Of a stretch of 64,000 nucleotides of DNA, positions 1-7,336 are shown piece after piece (the stretch's first letter is position 1; each line of letters opens with the position of its first letter). The position numbers and the translations under genes are program-made. The notes under the pieces are model-generated. The model ran no database searches. It saw only the letters and a list, made by a program, of their open reading frames with translations, and was not told the origin of the DNA. The DNA comes from an uncultured Bacteroidota bacterium (GTDB taxonomy: Bacteria > Bacteroidota > Bacteroidia > Bacteroidales > P3): NCBI GenBank assembly GCA_902791695.1, contig CADAWR010000001.1:62001-126000 (forward strand), written 5' to 3'.

Positions 1-264
1 CGACACGGTTGGGAGACCTTCACCGACGCCGCCATCCAAGCCCTCAGCCAGCAACGCACGGGCATTGTCTTCCTCCTCTGGGGCAGCTATGCCATCGCCA
101 AACGCGTCCTCATCGACCAAAGCCGACACCTCGTGCTCACGGCGCCGCATCCCTCGCCGCTCTCCGCCTACAGGGGCTTCTTCGGCTGTCGCCACTTCAG
201 CCAGGCTAACGCCTACCTGCAATCGCAGGGGCAGCAGCCAATAGACTGGACACGCATCGGCTAA
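1..264 (+). CDS. ung: Uracil-DNA glycosylase, C-terminal part (cut by window edge)
   Basis: The frame is open from base 1 to the TAA at 262-264 and gives the last 87 residues. It contains [14 protein letters not shown], the uracil-DNA glycosylase family-1 C-terminal signature; its His is the catalytic histidine and the SPLS loop compresses the DNA backbone. The family removes uracil from DNA to start base-excision repair. The N-terminal two thirds, including the catalytic Asp loop, lie outside the window. The stop codon overlaps the stop of the ComEC-like gene on the other strand, so the two genes converge tail to tail with no separate terminator visible. Confidence 0.93.
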   Translation, partial: RHGWETFTDAAIQALSQQRTGIVFLLWGSYAIAKRVLIDQSRHLVLTAPHPSPLSAYRGFFGCRHFSQANAYLQSQGQQPIDWTRIG

Positions 265-1258
265 GCATTGCGCCGCAACAGGAACTGCGGCAACATAAGC
301 AATCCCACAACAAGCAACGTCACCGCTGCCAACATCGGCGCGGACAGGTATATATCCTCGGCCACCGCATACGGCAGCGAGCCCACCCATGCGGTGAGCG
401 CGTCGGTACCGCGCAACAACATCTGCAGCGGCCAGGCCGTAACCATGCACGGCACCGCCATATAGAGCAGCGAAAGGCCAAGTATAACGCCTGCGGCTGG
501 CACAACAACAACGTTGGCAATAATAAAGTATAGCGGCAGCCGATGGAATGTAGCCACCACCACGGGCAGCGTAGCCAGCGTGGCGGCGACACTCACGGCG
601 GCGGCTTGTCCGAAGGGCGTATGTAGCGCACGTATGGCTGGCTGCGCCAGCAGTATTCCAGCAACGGCGCTGAACGACAGCTGCCATCCGACATCATAAA
701 TCAGCAACGGCTCGGCAAGGAGCATCACGATGGCAGCCAGCGCCAGCAGGTTGAGCGGAACCACGCGGCGACCAACCATGTCGTTGACAATAAACATTGA
801 GAACATCAGTGCCGCACGCAGTGTAGAGGGCGCCGCACCGGTAATGAGCGCAAAGCCCCACACCGCCACAAGCTGCAGCGAGCCACGCACAATGCGTCCA
901 CGCCGTTCACGGCCAGTCCACCAAAACAGCATTCCCACAATCCCCGCCAGAATGCCGACATGCAAACCACTAACCGCCAGCAGATGCGCAAGGCCGGCGT
1001 TGCGGTAGTGCGACCTGGTGTTGCGGTCGACGTCAGCTTTCCAGCCGAGCGCCAACGCCTCGGCCACGCCTCCGTCCTGCAGCGGACCGCTCTGCATCCG
1101 GTGCAGCAGGCGTATGCGCAAATCCCTTATATAATCGCATTTCTCCGCCGCCAGGGGGGGGTAGCAACAGCTTGGAAATCAGCCCTCCAAAGACCTCCAG
1201 TGATGGCGACAAGAGCCATCAGCACCAGCGCCACAGGCACCAGTGGAATCCTACGCAT
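261..1258 (-). pseudogene. ComEC/Rec2-like competence membrane protein, frameshifted at a G8/C8 run
   Basis: Two minus-strand frames together make one ComEC-like protein. The N-terminal frame starts at the ATG at 1258 (MRRIPLVPVALVLM) and runs into the run of eight G at 1154-1161. After a one-base slip the reading continues as LAAEKCDYIRDLRIRLLHRM and on through NAGLAHLLAVSGLHVGIL, the ComEC competence-domain signature, followed by about seven hydrophobic segments to the stop at 261. Without the slip the C-terminal 286 residues could only start at a TTG near 1121. The product is short: the soluble DUF4131-type N-terminal domain of full ComEC seems absent. ComEC forms the inner-membrane channel for DNA uptake. 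The start overlaps the end of the nitroreductase gene by 8 bases. It may be a pseudogene, a phase-variable gene or a sequencing error. Confidence 0.72.
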
Positions 1259-1895
1259 GGTTGAGGATAAGGTCGTCGAGGCGCACCTTGGGCACATAGT
1301 GCACCCCGTCGCGACGGTAGTAGGCACGCGGAGCGTCGGCGTCAGTAGGCACAAGCTCTATGCGGTCGGCACCCTTGCCCACAGCCAGCAGCATCAGCGG
1401 CTCAAACGGCAACGAGAACGCCTCCTTGACCTTCTCGCGGTTGAAAGCGCCAATCATCAGCGTGTTAAGCCCCATCTCCACGGCCTTGAGAGCCATACTC
1501 TGCAGCGCTATACCGAGGTCAATGTCCACCAGCTTGCTCTCCGGCGCCACCGAACAGCAGATGATGAACGCCTCCGGCTCGGTACCCTCTACCGGCAGGT
1601 GAAGCTCCGGCAATGCGGCGCCCATCTTGAGGAGCGGCAGCAGCCGGTCGGCGCCGGTCTCCTTGGTCACCAGCCAGTAGCGCAGCACCTGCTGGTTGCA
1701 GCCCGAGGGCAGCTTGGTACATACGCCGACGATGCGCTCCAGCTCGGCGCGCGACACCACATAGGCCTTCTTGTATGCACGGTGACTGCGGCTGCGCGAC
1801 AGCAGGCTGTCGACAGTGTTGCCGATGCGTTTCACCTTGGGTTTTGCCGAGCCGATGGTCTCCTCGTAGCGCTTCTCCAAATAGTTGTCAGCCAT
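1251..1895 (-). CDS. Nitroreductase family protein
   Basis: 214 residues from the ATG at 1895, two bases after the stop of the DUF2147 gene. An earlier in-frame start at 1916 would overlap that gene. SRSHRAYKK near the N-terminus resembles the nitroreductase SxRxF phosphate-binding motif, and DIDLGIALQSMALKAVEMGL followed by LLAVGKGA fits the central FMN-binding and dimer helices and the C-terminal strand. Such enzymes are FMN-dependent NAD(P)H oxidoreductases acting on nitro compounds or quinones; the natural substrate cannot be read here. The gene sits between the DUF2147 gene and the ComEC-like gene and is probably co-transcribed with both. Confidence 0.82.
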   Translation of the reverse strand: MADNYLEKRYEETIGSAKPKVKRIGNTVDSLLSRSRSHRAYKKAYVVSRAELERIVGVCTKLPSGCNQQVLRYWLVTKETGADRLLPLLKMGAALPELHLPVEGTEPEAFIICCSVAPESKLVDIDLGIALQSMALKAVEMGLNTLMIGAFNREKVKEAFSLPFEPLMLLAVGKGADRIELVPTDADAPRAYYRRDGVHYVPKVRLDDLILNHA

Positions 1896-1897
1896 GG

Positions 1898-2362
1898 CTA
1901 TTGTATCTTCTTCCAATGAACCGTCTCACGTATCATGAGCACAGAGCCCGTGATGGCGAGATTGCCGTCCTTGTCGAAGCACGCCGTCATTTTGGCCCTC
2001 ACGCCACGCTGCGGGTCATATATCTTGGTATCGTTCCACTCCTTCTTCTTGGCGTCATACTTCAGGCCGCTGAAAACCACTATACGGTCGGCGGGAGTGT
2101 TGCGGAGGCTTTTGTCAGGGTTCTTCTCGTCGAGCCTTTTGTTGCCATCGGCGTCCTTGTCGTTCTCCAACCAGAGCATCTGTCCACGGTAGGTTCCATC
2201 CTTCAATTTTTCAATTTTTGCCCTGAAACGGTCGCCGTTTTGCAGGCCTTCGTACGTTCCGACAATATTGTCGCCGTTGTTGTTGAGCGCATTCTGCGCC
2301 ATCGTTATCTGGCCACCCATCAACATGATTGCCAACAACATAAATACTTTCTTCGCTTTCAT
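1898..2362 (-). CDS. DUF2147 exported protein
   Basis: 154 residues. Residues 1-22 form a signal peptide ending in TMAQ, so the protein is exported. The body has the DUF2147 pattern: IVGTYEGLQNGD, then GQMLWLENDKDADG, then KIYDPQRGVRAKMTACFDKDGNLAITGSV. The fold is predicted to be a small beta-barrel of unknown function. A TATATTTG -7 box lies at 2383-2390 on the minus strand, about 20 bases before the start, back to back with the tRNA-Val promoter. First gene of a likely three-gene unit with the nitroreductase and the ComEC-like gene. Confidence 0.8.
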   Translation of the reverse strand: MKAKKVFMLLAIMLMGGQITMAQNALNNNGDNIVGTYEGLQNGDRFRAKIEKLKDGTYRGQMLWLENDKDADGNKRLDEKNPDKSLRNTPADRIVVFSGLKYDAKKKEWNDTKIYDPQRGVRAKMTACFDKDGNLAITGSVLMIRETVHWKKIQ

Positions 2363-2409
2363 AACGTTTAGGTTTATAAGTGCAAATATACATTTTTTTT
2401 CAAAATAAT

Positions 2410-2440
2410 TTTGTCAGTTTGAAAAAAGGTTGTACTTTTG
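2410..2440 (+). promoter_or_regulatory. Promoter of tRNA-Val(GAC)
   Basis: TTTG at 2410-2413, 19 bases, then TACTTTTG at 2433-2440: an exact match to the Bacteroidota primary sigma-factor promoter. The bases around and after it (GTTG before, CACCCGC after the -7 box) are nearly the same as in front of the tRNA cluster at 45.3 kb and the tRNA-Val at 52 kb. Confidence 0.85.
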
Positions 2441-2461
2441 CACCCGCAAATCGCAAGAAAT

Positions 2462-2536
2462 GATCTGTTAGCTCAGTTGGTTTAGAGCGCTTGCTTGACA
2501 GGCAAGAGGTCACAAGTTCAAATCTTGTACAGATCA
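2462..2536 (+). tRNA. tRNA-Val (anticodon GAC)
   Basis: 75 bases with a perfect 7-bp acceptor stem (GATCTGT with ACAGATC), a D-arm TAGCTCAGTTGG, an anticodon stem CTTGC/GCAAG enclosing TTGACAG with anticodon GAC, and a T-loop TTCAAAT. CCA is not encoded. A strong promoter precedes it and a terminator follows within 15 bases, so it is a single-gene unit. Confidence 0.95.
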
Positions 2537-2550
2537 CATACCAACCCACA

Positions 2551-2578
2551 AGCAGTCCGCAACGGACTGCTTTTTTTT
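2551..2578 (+). terminator. Rho-independent terminator of tRNA-Val
   Basis: AGCAGTCCG, a CAA loop, CGGACTGCT, then eight T. Confidence 0.92.
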
Positions 2579-2603
2579 ACCATTACCTCCCACATCCTCC
2601 ACA

Positions 2604-2703
2604 TACCCCATCCGTATTCTCTCCGACCCCGCTCCGTCTCTTCCCCGGTTGTTTAACGGTTTTTTGTCGGATGGGGTACGGAGGGGAGTCGGAGGGGGTG
2701 CGG
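2604..2703. repeat. Dispersed palindromic repeat, copy 1 (imperfect)
   Basis: The left arm has CCGTATTCTCTCC and GCTCCGTC, the centre GGTTGTTTAACGG, and the right arm GGATGGGGTACGGAGG followed by GTCGGAGG. It is a degenerate member of the family seen at 16.8, 30.9 and 61.0 kb. It lies between the tRNA-Val terminator and the holA promoter. Confidence 0.65.
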
Positions 2704-2746
2704 TTTATGTTTGTAAAATAATGTTTACCGTTTTTGGGGAAAATCG

Positions 2747-2754
2747 TATCTTTG
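2747..2754 (+). promoter_or_regulatory. -7 box of the holA promoter
   Basis: TATCTTTG, 25 bases before the holA ATG. The -33 position holds TTTA rather than TTTG. The holA promoter has been kept in front of the chimeric reading frame. Confidence 0.65.
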
Positions 2755-2779
2755 AAGTCTCAAAAATGTGACTGCTGCG

Positions 2780-4162
2780 ATGGCACTGACTGACAAACAA
2801 CTGATTGCGGAATTGGCGGAGGGCAAATACAAGCCCGTTTACCTGCTCATGGGCGAGGAGGACTACTATATCGACAAGGTGTCGGACTGGATGGAGGAGC
2901 ATATTGTCGACCCGACGTTGCTTTACCCGACACTCTATGCCTCATCGCTCGTGACGCTGTCAAGACATGGATACACGAAACATTATTTCGAGGAAGGGCG
3001 GCGCATTTGCAGCAAGATTGGCGGAGGTCTGCGTGGAAATGTGACTGCGGAAGAGATTGACGACAGCGTACCTGGTTTTGACTACAGGACAATGGCAGAC
3101 AAGCAGCGTTACGGCATACGGCATACGTTTGCCGAATGCCAGGAAAGGGAAGCGCGAGTCAGTGACGAGTTCAACCTGCGGAAGATGCTTGTCGAATTTC
3201 AGATACCGCGAGACGAACCCGAACCCGCGTTGTTCTACCACAGCGACCATCTGGGCAGCACGGCATACGTGACCTACGAAGGTGATGTCGTGCAGACGCT
3301 GAACTACTTGCCATACGGCGAAGACTGGGTGGAAGTTAACACCCTCGACCATTTCTTTGATACCACAAACATTGGTATCTACCGTTTCAACGGGAAAGAG
3401 AAGGACTACGAGAGTGGCTTCCACTACTACGGAGCGAGGTACTATTGGAGTGAGTTGCTTACGGGGTGGCTTTCTGTTGACCCGCTATCGGATAAGTATC
3501 CCAATATTTCGCCTTATGCTTATTGTGCTTGGAATCCGGTTATACTTGTTGATCCTAATGGAATGAAGTTCGATTCGACGAGTGTGAAGTTTGTAAACAT
3601 GTATCGTGAAGATATTGATAGAAGGATGAATAACGACCCCAACAACATAAATCAATATAAAACCGCACTTGGCGAGTTGGATGCTCTCGAAAAATCAACG
3701 CAGGTTTACCATATAAACAATAAAAGACCATCAGCAAAGGTTGGAGGAGAAACGGGATACAATATGGACAACAGCTATGTCGAAATAAATGCAGATATAG
3801 ATGGTGGCATGTATAATTTGGCTCACGAACTAAAACATGCATACCAATTTGAGTGTGGCGATTTGTCTTTTAATTTGTCGGGAGGGAAAGGCGTACTTTA
3901 TGATTTTTCAGACGAACGAGCTGCTTTTGATAGAGGAGCATTATTTGGAGGACTAAAGTATTCTGACAATGACATTAAAGGTAGATACAGATTTAATTCA
4001 AGTAAGAGCGTTTCCATAGGAAGTATAGACAAGTCCAGTTTTCTTGGCAATAACATGGATGCAATATATCGTGATACATTCATGTCTCCCTATTATGAAA
4101 ACAACAAACAAATATTTAGATATGAAGGCCATACTTTCATCGGTAGACAGCGTGCAAACTAA
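2780..4162 (+). CDS. Chimera: HolA N-terminus fused to an RHS C-terminal core with a zinc-metallopeptidase tip
   Basis: Three parts run in one frame. Residues 1-44, from MALTDKQLIAELAEGKYKPV to about EEHIVD, are the start of DNA polymerase III delta (HolA). Residues 45-262 are RHS: HGYTKHYFEEGRRICSKIGG, YHSDHLGSTAYVTYEGD, YRFNGKEKDYESGFHYYGAR, GWLSVDP and the closing LVDPNGM. Residues 263-460 are a tip unlike the other tips here, with HELKH at 349-353 matching the HExxH zinc motif and DERAAF further on as a possible third ligand. RHS proteins are polymorphic toxins whose shell releases a variable C-terminal toxin; this tip would be a protease. The RHS shell is far too short to work alone. There is no signal peptide. 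The rest of holA is not in the window. The chimera could be a real insertion or an assembly join. A GTG at 2768 is the only earlier start; the ATG at 2780 fits HolA. Confidence 0.85.
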   Translation: MALTDKQLIAELAEGKYKPVYLLMGEEDYYIDKVSDWMEEHIVDPTLLYPTLYASSLVTLSRHGYTKHYFEEGRRICSKIGGGLRGNVTAEEIDDSVPGFDYRTMADKQRYGIRHTFAECQEREARVSDEFNLRKMLVEFQIPRDEPEPALFYHSDHLGSTAYVTYEGDVVQTLNYLPYGEDWVEVNTLDHFFDTTNIGIYRFNGKEKDYESGFHYYGARYYWSELLTGWLSVDPLSDKYPNISPYAYCAWNPVILVDPNGMKFDSTSVKFVNMYREDIDRRMNNDPNNINQYKTALGELDALEKSTQVYHINNKRPSAKVGGETGYNMDNSYVEINADIDGGMYNLAHELKHAYQFECGDLSFNLSGGKGVLYDFSDERAAFDRGALFGGLKYSDNDIKGRYRFNSSKSVSIGSIDKSSFLGNNMDAIYRDTFMSPYYENNKQIFRYEGHTFIGRQRAN

Positions 4163-4163
4163 A

Positions 4164-4892
4164 ATGCATATAATTTGTATATTGTATCTGCTGTCTTTTA
4201 GTGGAAGCATTATTGCTCAACCTTTGTGGAAAGATTCGGTTGAGTTTATTAAATTTGACGATTACGGATATGATAAAATCATTTTCTATCCTGACAACAA
4301 ATATTTACAGTTCTACTATAGTAATTCTAGATTGGATATAGCAGAATGCTCATATGGTAAATATAATTATGATAAAGAAGAAAAAACTATTACGTTAAAG
4401 AGTGATTCAAACATAGAATGGAACATTTATGTAGATTCATCAGAAGGTAAAGATAGTGTTTTGACAATCAACATCGAATGGACTTGTTATGATACGAGTG
4501 GCTGCCTATTATTGGCAAATGATGATACAATTGTTTTAAAAACGAATGACTATGATTGCATCATGGTTTCCGACACAAATCATCATCGTCATTTTGGTAT
4601 GGTTTATAGAAAAATAACATTACCCTACCAAAAAACAAATAAAATTTGCATTGTCGACTATGCTACAAGGGGAAAACTTATGGATTATTGTACCGATACA
4701 CACTGTCTCAATATCGTGATAAGTAAACAATTTATAATTCCTCCTAATATTTATATTTCTCATACCGGGAAAAGTTTTTTAATTGATGGTAATTTCAATC
4801 TCATATCCGAAGACGGGGAATTGCAATACTATTTATATGACAAAACCGGAGCTTCGCGTATACCAAACCGGCATCTCATTCAAAAAAAGTAA
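4164..4892 (+). CDS. Exported protein of unknown function, candidate immunity protein for the first RHS tip
   Basis: 242 residues starting one base after the stop of the RHS chimera. The first 18 or so residues (MHIICILYLLSFSGSIIAQ) are a signal peptide without a lipobox, so the mature protein would be periplasmic or outer-membrane facing. An earlier in-frame ATG at 4044 would overlap the toxin end by 119 bases. The body is AT-rich and beta-rich (NIEWNIYVDSSEGKDSVLTI, for example), with no family I recognise. Its place directly behind a toxin tip suggests an immunity gene, and its export suggests that the toxin acts outside the cytoplasm. Both are inferences from position. Confidence 0.6.
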   Translation: MHIICILYLLSFSGSIIAQPLWKDSVEFIKFDDYGYDKIIFYPDNKYLQFYYSNSRLDIAECSYGKYNYDKEEKTITLKSDSNIEWNIYVDSSEGKDSVLTINIEWTCYDTSGCLLLANDDTIVLKTNDYDCIMVSDTNHHRHFGMVYRKITLPYQKTNKICIVDYATRGKLMDYCTDTHCLNIVISKQFIIPPNIYISHTGKSFLIDGNFNLISEDGELQYYLYDKTGASRIPNRHLIQKK

Positions 4893-5019
4893 AGGCTTCA
4901 ACAGATAATAATTGACCCGTACAGCACATAAAATCGCCCTGCCAAACCATGATGTTTAATGTTTTTTTTACCCGTCGAATTTCAACGGGAAGGCACCCCG
5001 TAAGGGGAACCGAACACCG
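4893..5019. other. Spacer between RHS cassettes; RHS frame open from 4960
   Basis: No gene of its own. The RHS frame that leads into the next cassette is already open from 4960 (after TAA at 4957) and encodes FYPSNFNGKAPRKGNRTP. NFNGK corresponds to the RFNGKE of the first stub, so this is RHS coding sequence without a start codon rather than an untranslated leader. Confidence 0.6.
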
Positions 5020-5081
5020 ATGAATCAAGACAAATACAGTGAGGAAGGGGACTGGGAATCAGGCTTTCACTGCTACGGAGC
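4996..5081 (+). repeat. RHS cassette boundary repeat, copy A
   Basis: 86 bases matching 6525-6610 at 83 positions. The differences are in GTAAGG versus GAAAGG, GAACAC versus GAGCAC, and GATGAAT versus GATAAAT. It encodes RKGNRTPMNQDKYSEEGDW followed by ESGFHCYGA. It marks the 5' border of two different tips and is a likely site of homologous recombination that swaps tips. Confidence 0.88.
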
Positions 5082-5868
5082 ACGATACTACTGGAGCGAG
5101 TTGCTGACTGGTTGGCTGAGTGTCGACCCGATGACTGACAAATATCCCAGCATCAGCCCATATGCGTATTGTAATTGGAATCCGGTGAAACTGGTGGATC
5201 CGGAAGGAGAAGAGGCTATGGATAATGACGATGAATGGAAATATAATACTACCACAAAGAAAATAGAATGGCTAAATGGGAACGGGGGTAGTACTCATCA
5301 AACCGTCACACTTACATCAGGAGATGGTAATCACGAGTCTTTTAATTCCATGGTGTCATATAATGGTGTAATTGAAGATATGTTTGATTTTAATGTCTTT
5401 TCAAATCAAACTGATAACATTGTTGATGGGGGAGCCAATATTCTTGGAGGAGTTACGACATGTGTTGGAGGAGTTGCGCTTGCCGTGGCAACCGAGGGTG
5501 CGGCAACTAACATTGCCGTGCCAATAGCCATGACAGGAGGCGCTCAGGTGGGGTTCGGTATCGAATCAATTGCTAATTCTGGATCCCGCGACCCTAAAAC
5601 CAGAAACGAAAAGATTGTTTCCATTTTGAAAGCTATAAGTTCTGACGCAGCAACAACAACAGCCGCGGCAATAACAAAAAAAGTATCACCAGAGAAAGTA
5701 ATTTTGACGACATCAAAGCTAACAAAATTCATTACAGGCTATGCTGCGTTTGCTCTTGATGCAACATGGTCTGCCGTAAAATATAGAGCTTTGACTCACC
5801 CAACGATGAAAGGGATTCCCGACGGTTCAATAGTCACACACAACGAACAACGTAACAGAGGAGTCTGA
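5020..5868 (+). CDS. RHS stub with second C-terminal tip (orphan toxin cassette)
   Basis: 282 residues from the ATG at 5020. Residues 12-65 repeat the end of the RHS core: GFHCYGARYYWSELLTGWLS, VDPMTDKYPSISPYAYC and WNPVKLVDPEG. The tip is new. It has a hydrophilic part (DDEWKYNTTTKKIEWLNG), then a Gly/Ala-rich hydrophobic stretch (GGVTTCVGGVALAVATEG and NIAVPIAMTGGAQVGFG) that could cross a membrane, then a basic C-terminus. I do not recognise the tip family. A pore-forming or membrane-delivered toxin is possible but unproven. No good ribosome-binding site lies before the ATG, so this may be a silent cassette expressed only after recombination onto a full RHS gene. Confidence 0.7.
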   Translation: MNQDKYSEEGDWESGFHCYGARYYWSELLTGWLSVDPMTDKYPSISPYAYCNWNPVKLVDPEGEEAMDNDDEWKYNTTTKKIEWLNGNGGSTHQTVTLTSGDGNHESFNSMVSYNGVIEDMFDFNVFSNQTDNIVDGGANILGGVTTCVGGVALAVATEGAATNIAVPIAMTGGAQVGFGIESIANSGSRDPKTRNEKIVSILKAISSDAATTTAAAITKKVSPEKVILTTSKLTKFITGYAAFALDATWSAVKYRALTHPTMKGIPDGSIVTHNEQRNRGV

Positions 5869-5897
5869 TTAATAGGGAAATAAAAAACGAATAACCA

Positions 5898-6422
5898 ATG
5901 AGTTCATTTTACTACAAAAACAAAAAAAAACGACGGACAATGATTATGCAATATATCATGTATCCGTTGTTATACTTAATCACATTAGAGGTTATTTGCT
6001 GTATCGTTTTTTCAAACCGTATGACAACATTAGAATATATAAAAAATATTGCGCTGGAATGGGATTCTATAGCTTTTGATATTTTTCTAACGCTGTTTTT
6101 ACTATGGTGGTATGGAGGAGATAAGGTGGTGTCTTTCGGATACAATTCGGAACAAAGAATATTTACAATACAATACTATGATTGGTGTTTCCGACCGAAA
6201 AATATGAAAATCCATGCTGAAAACATACAATATCAGGTTCTTCATACACCTGGTCCGACCATACTCCCTTTTAATGTTTGTATATTTTTAGTAGACCGTA
6301 AAACAAAAAAAACAATCAATTTTTCCAGCGGATTTGGTTGGAAAAACAAACAGGTAAATGAGATTGCCGATAGATTAAAGAAGCAAGGTGTTGGGAATCA
6401 TTCCAGTGGATGGTTCAGGTGA
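5898..6422 (+). CDS. Small membrane protein, candidate immunity protein for the second RHS tip
   Basis: 174 residues, 29 bases after tip 2. The N-terminus is basic (KNKKKRR) and is followed by two hydrophobic segments (about residues 17-39, YIMYPLLYLITLEVICCIVF, and about 60-76, IFLTLFLLWWYGG), then a soluble C-terminal domain of about 100 residues. An alternative start is MIMQ at 5940. No family recognised. The AT-rich composition matches the toxin tips and differs from the GC-rich backbone. Position and membrane topology suggest immunity to a membrane-acting toxin, which is an inference. Confidence 0.6.
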   Translation: MSSFYYKNKKKRRTMIMQYIMYPLLYLITLEVICCIVFSNRMTTLEYIKNIALEWDSIAFDIFLTLFLLWWYGGDKVVSFGYNSEQRIFTIQYYDWCFRPKNMKIHAENIQYQVLHTPGPTILPFNVCIFLVDRKTKKTINFSSGFGWKNKQVNEIADRLKKQGVGNHSSGWFR

Positions 6423-6460
6423 AAACAACAACTAATTGATTACATCGTTACATAAAACTG

Positions 6461-6506
6461 AAGGGCTAAACCGCATGTTTTTCGTGCGGTTCAGCCCTTT
6501 TGTTTT
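6461..6506 (+). terminator. Terminator after the second toxin/immunity pair
   Basis: AAGGGCTAAACCGCATG pairs with CGTGCGGTTCAGCCCTT (one mismatch and one G-T pair), followed by a TTTTGTTTT tail. Confidence 0.85.
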
Positions 6507-6517
6507 AACCGGCAATG

Positions 6518-6528
6518 CCCCCCCCCCC
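6518..6528 (+). repeat. C11 homopolymer at the edge of the third RHS cassette
   Basis: Eleven C in a row just before the boundary repeat, where copy A has only CCCC. It lies inside the open RHS frame, so a change in length would change which upstream frame reads into the cassette. Confidence 0.9.
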
Positions 6529-6610
6529 GAAAGGGGAACCGAGCACCGATAAATCAAGACAAATACAGTGAGGAAGGGGACTGGGAATCAGGCTTTCACT
6601 GCTACGGAGC
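6525..6610 (+). repeat. RHS cassette boundary repeat, copy B
   Basis: 86 bases, 83 identical to 4996-5081. The ATG of copy A is ATA here (6549-6551). Confidence 0.88.
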
Positions 6611-6974
6611 GAGGTACTACTGGTCGGAGGTTTTGACGGGTTGGCTGAGCGTCGATCCGATGATTGATAAGTGCCCATCCATAAGTCCGTATGCCTACTG
6701 CGTTTGGAACCCAATAAAGTTAGTTGACCCTGACGGCAAATGGCCAAGAAAAGGAGTCAATATATATACATTCAAGGCTAATGCAGGGGCTGGGGCGGGA
6801 TATGGATTAGAAGCAGGTTGGAAATATGGAATAGCAACAGACAATAAAGGGATGACTCATTTCTCGGCCGCTTCTACAATGTATATTACAAACCAAAACT
6901 TACATGAGAGCAGTTCTAATCCGGCACTGGAAATCGGTCTTGATATCGGGGCATCATTGGGTTTTGAAAGGTAG
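6549..6974 (+). pseudogene. RHS stub with third C-terminal tip, no start codon
   Basis: The frame reads INQDKYSEEGDW, ESGFHCYGARYYWSEVLTGW, LSVDPMIDKCPSISPYAYCV and ends the RHS core with KLVDPDGKW. The tip is only about 75 residues (RKGVNIYTFKANAGAGAGYG to DIGASLGFER). The start codon present in the second cassette has become ATA, and only a TTG at 6633 remains, inside the core. This is best read as a silent or decayed cassette. The tip is glycine-rich and not recognised. No clear immunity gene follows; 6904-7095 is open in another frame but looks accidental. Confidence 0.65.
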
Positions 6975-7287
6975 TATTGAAGCTAAGCAATGGTCTGGAG
7001 CGGGCAAAATTGCACCTATAGAGCCCCGAGGGTACATAGGCGGTACATTAGCGGCACCTTCTTGTCACCATAGAGTTGGCATAGAGTTGGTATAGGCTTG
7101 GTATAATGTTGCTACGGAGATGATTACACGACATAAAACAGCGGTATATATTCTTTTTAAGAATATATAATTAGCATTCAATTTTAGGGAATCGGGAGTT
7201 AAATGCGCTGGCAGACAAAGTGGGTGTAGCGATACTGAAAAATTGTTAATTAAAGACTTTTTTTACTGTACATTATAAAAAAAAGCG
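6975..7287. other. AT-rich spacer between the RHS island and thrS
   Basis: No supported gene. It contains an 11-bp inverted repeat (TATATATTCTT at 7145-7155, AAGAATATATA at 7159-7169) that could form a weak hairpin. No trace of the missing 3' part of holA is present. Confidence 0.6.
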
Positions 7288-7295
7288 TATCTTTG
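7288..7295 (+). promoter_or_regulatory. -7 box of the thrS promoter
   Basis: TATCTTTG, 41 bases before the thrS ATG. No good TTTG at the -33 position. Confidence 0.65.
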
Positions 7296-7336
7296 CAGAT
7301 TGAAACTTTGCGAAAGAATAAATAAAATATAAACAT

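Noticed and set aside
2462..2536. tRNA-Val as integration site of the RHS island
   Set aside because: No integrase and no repeated tRNA 3' end was found near 7.1 kb.
6904..7095. 63-residue frame after the third RHS tip as an immunity gene
   Set aside because: It overlaps the tip in another frame, lacks a ribosome-binding site and has no coherent composition.
7200..7336. T-box leader before thrS
   Set aside because: No specifier loop or antiterminator sequence seen, and T-boxes are not expected in Bacteroidota.
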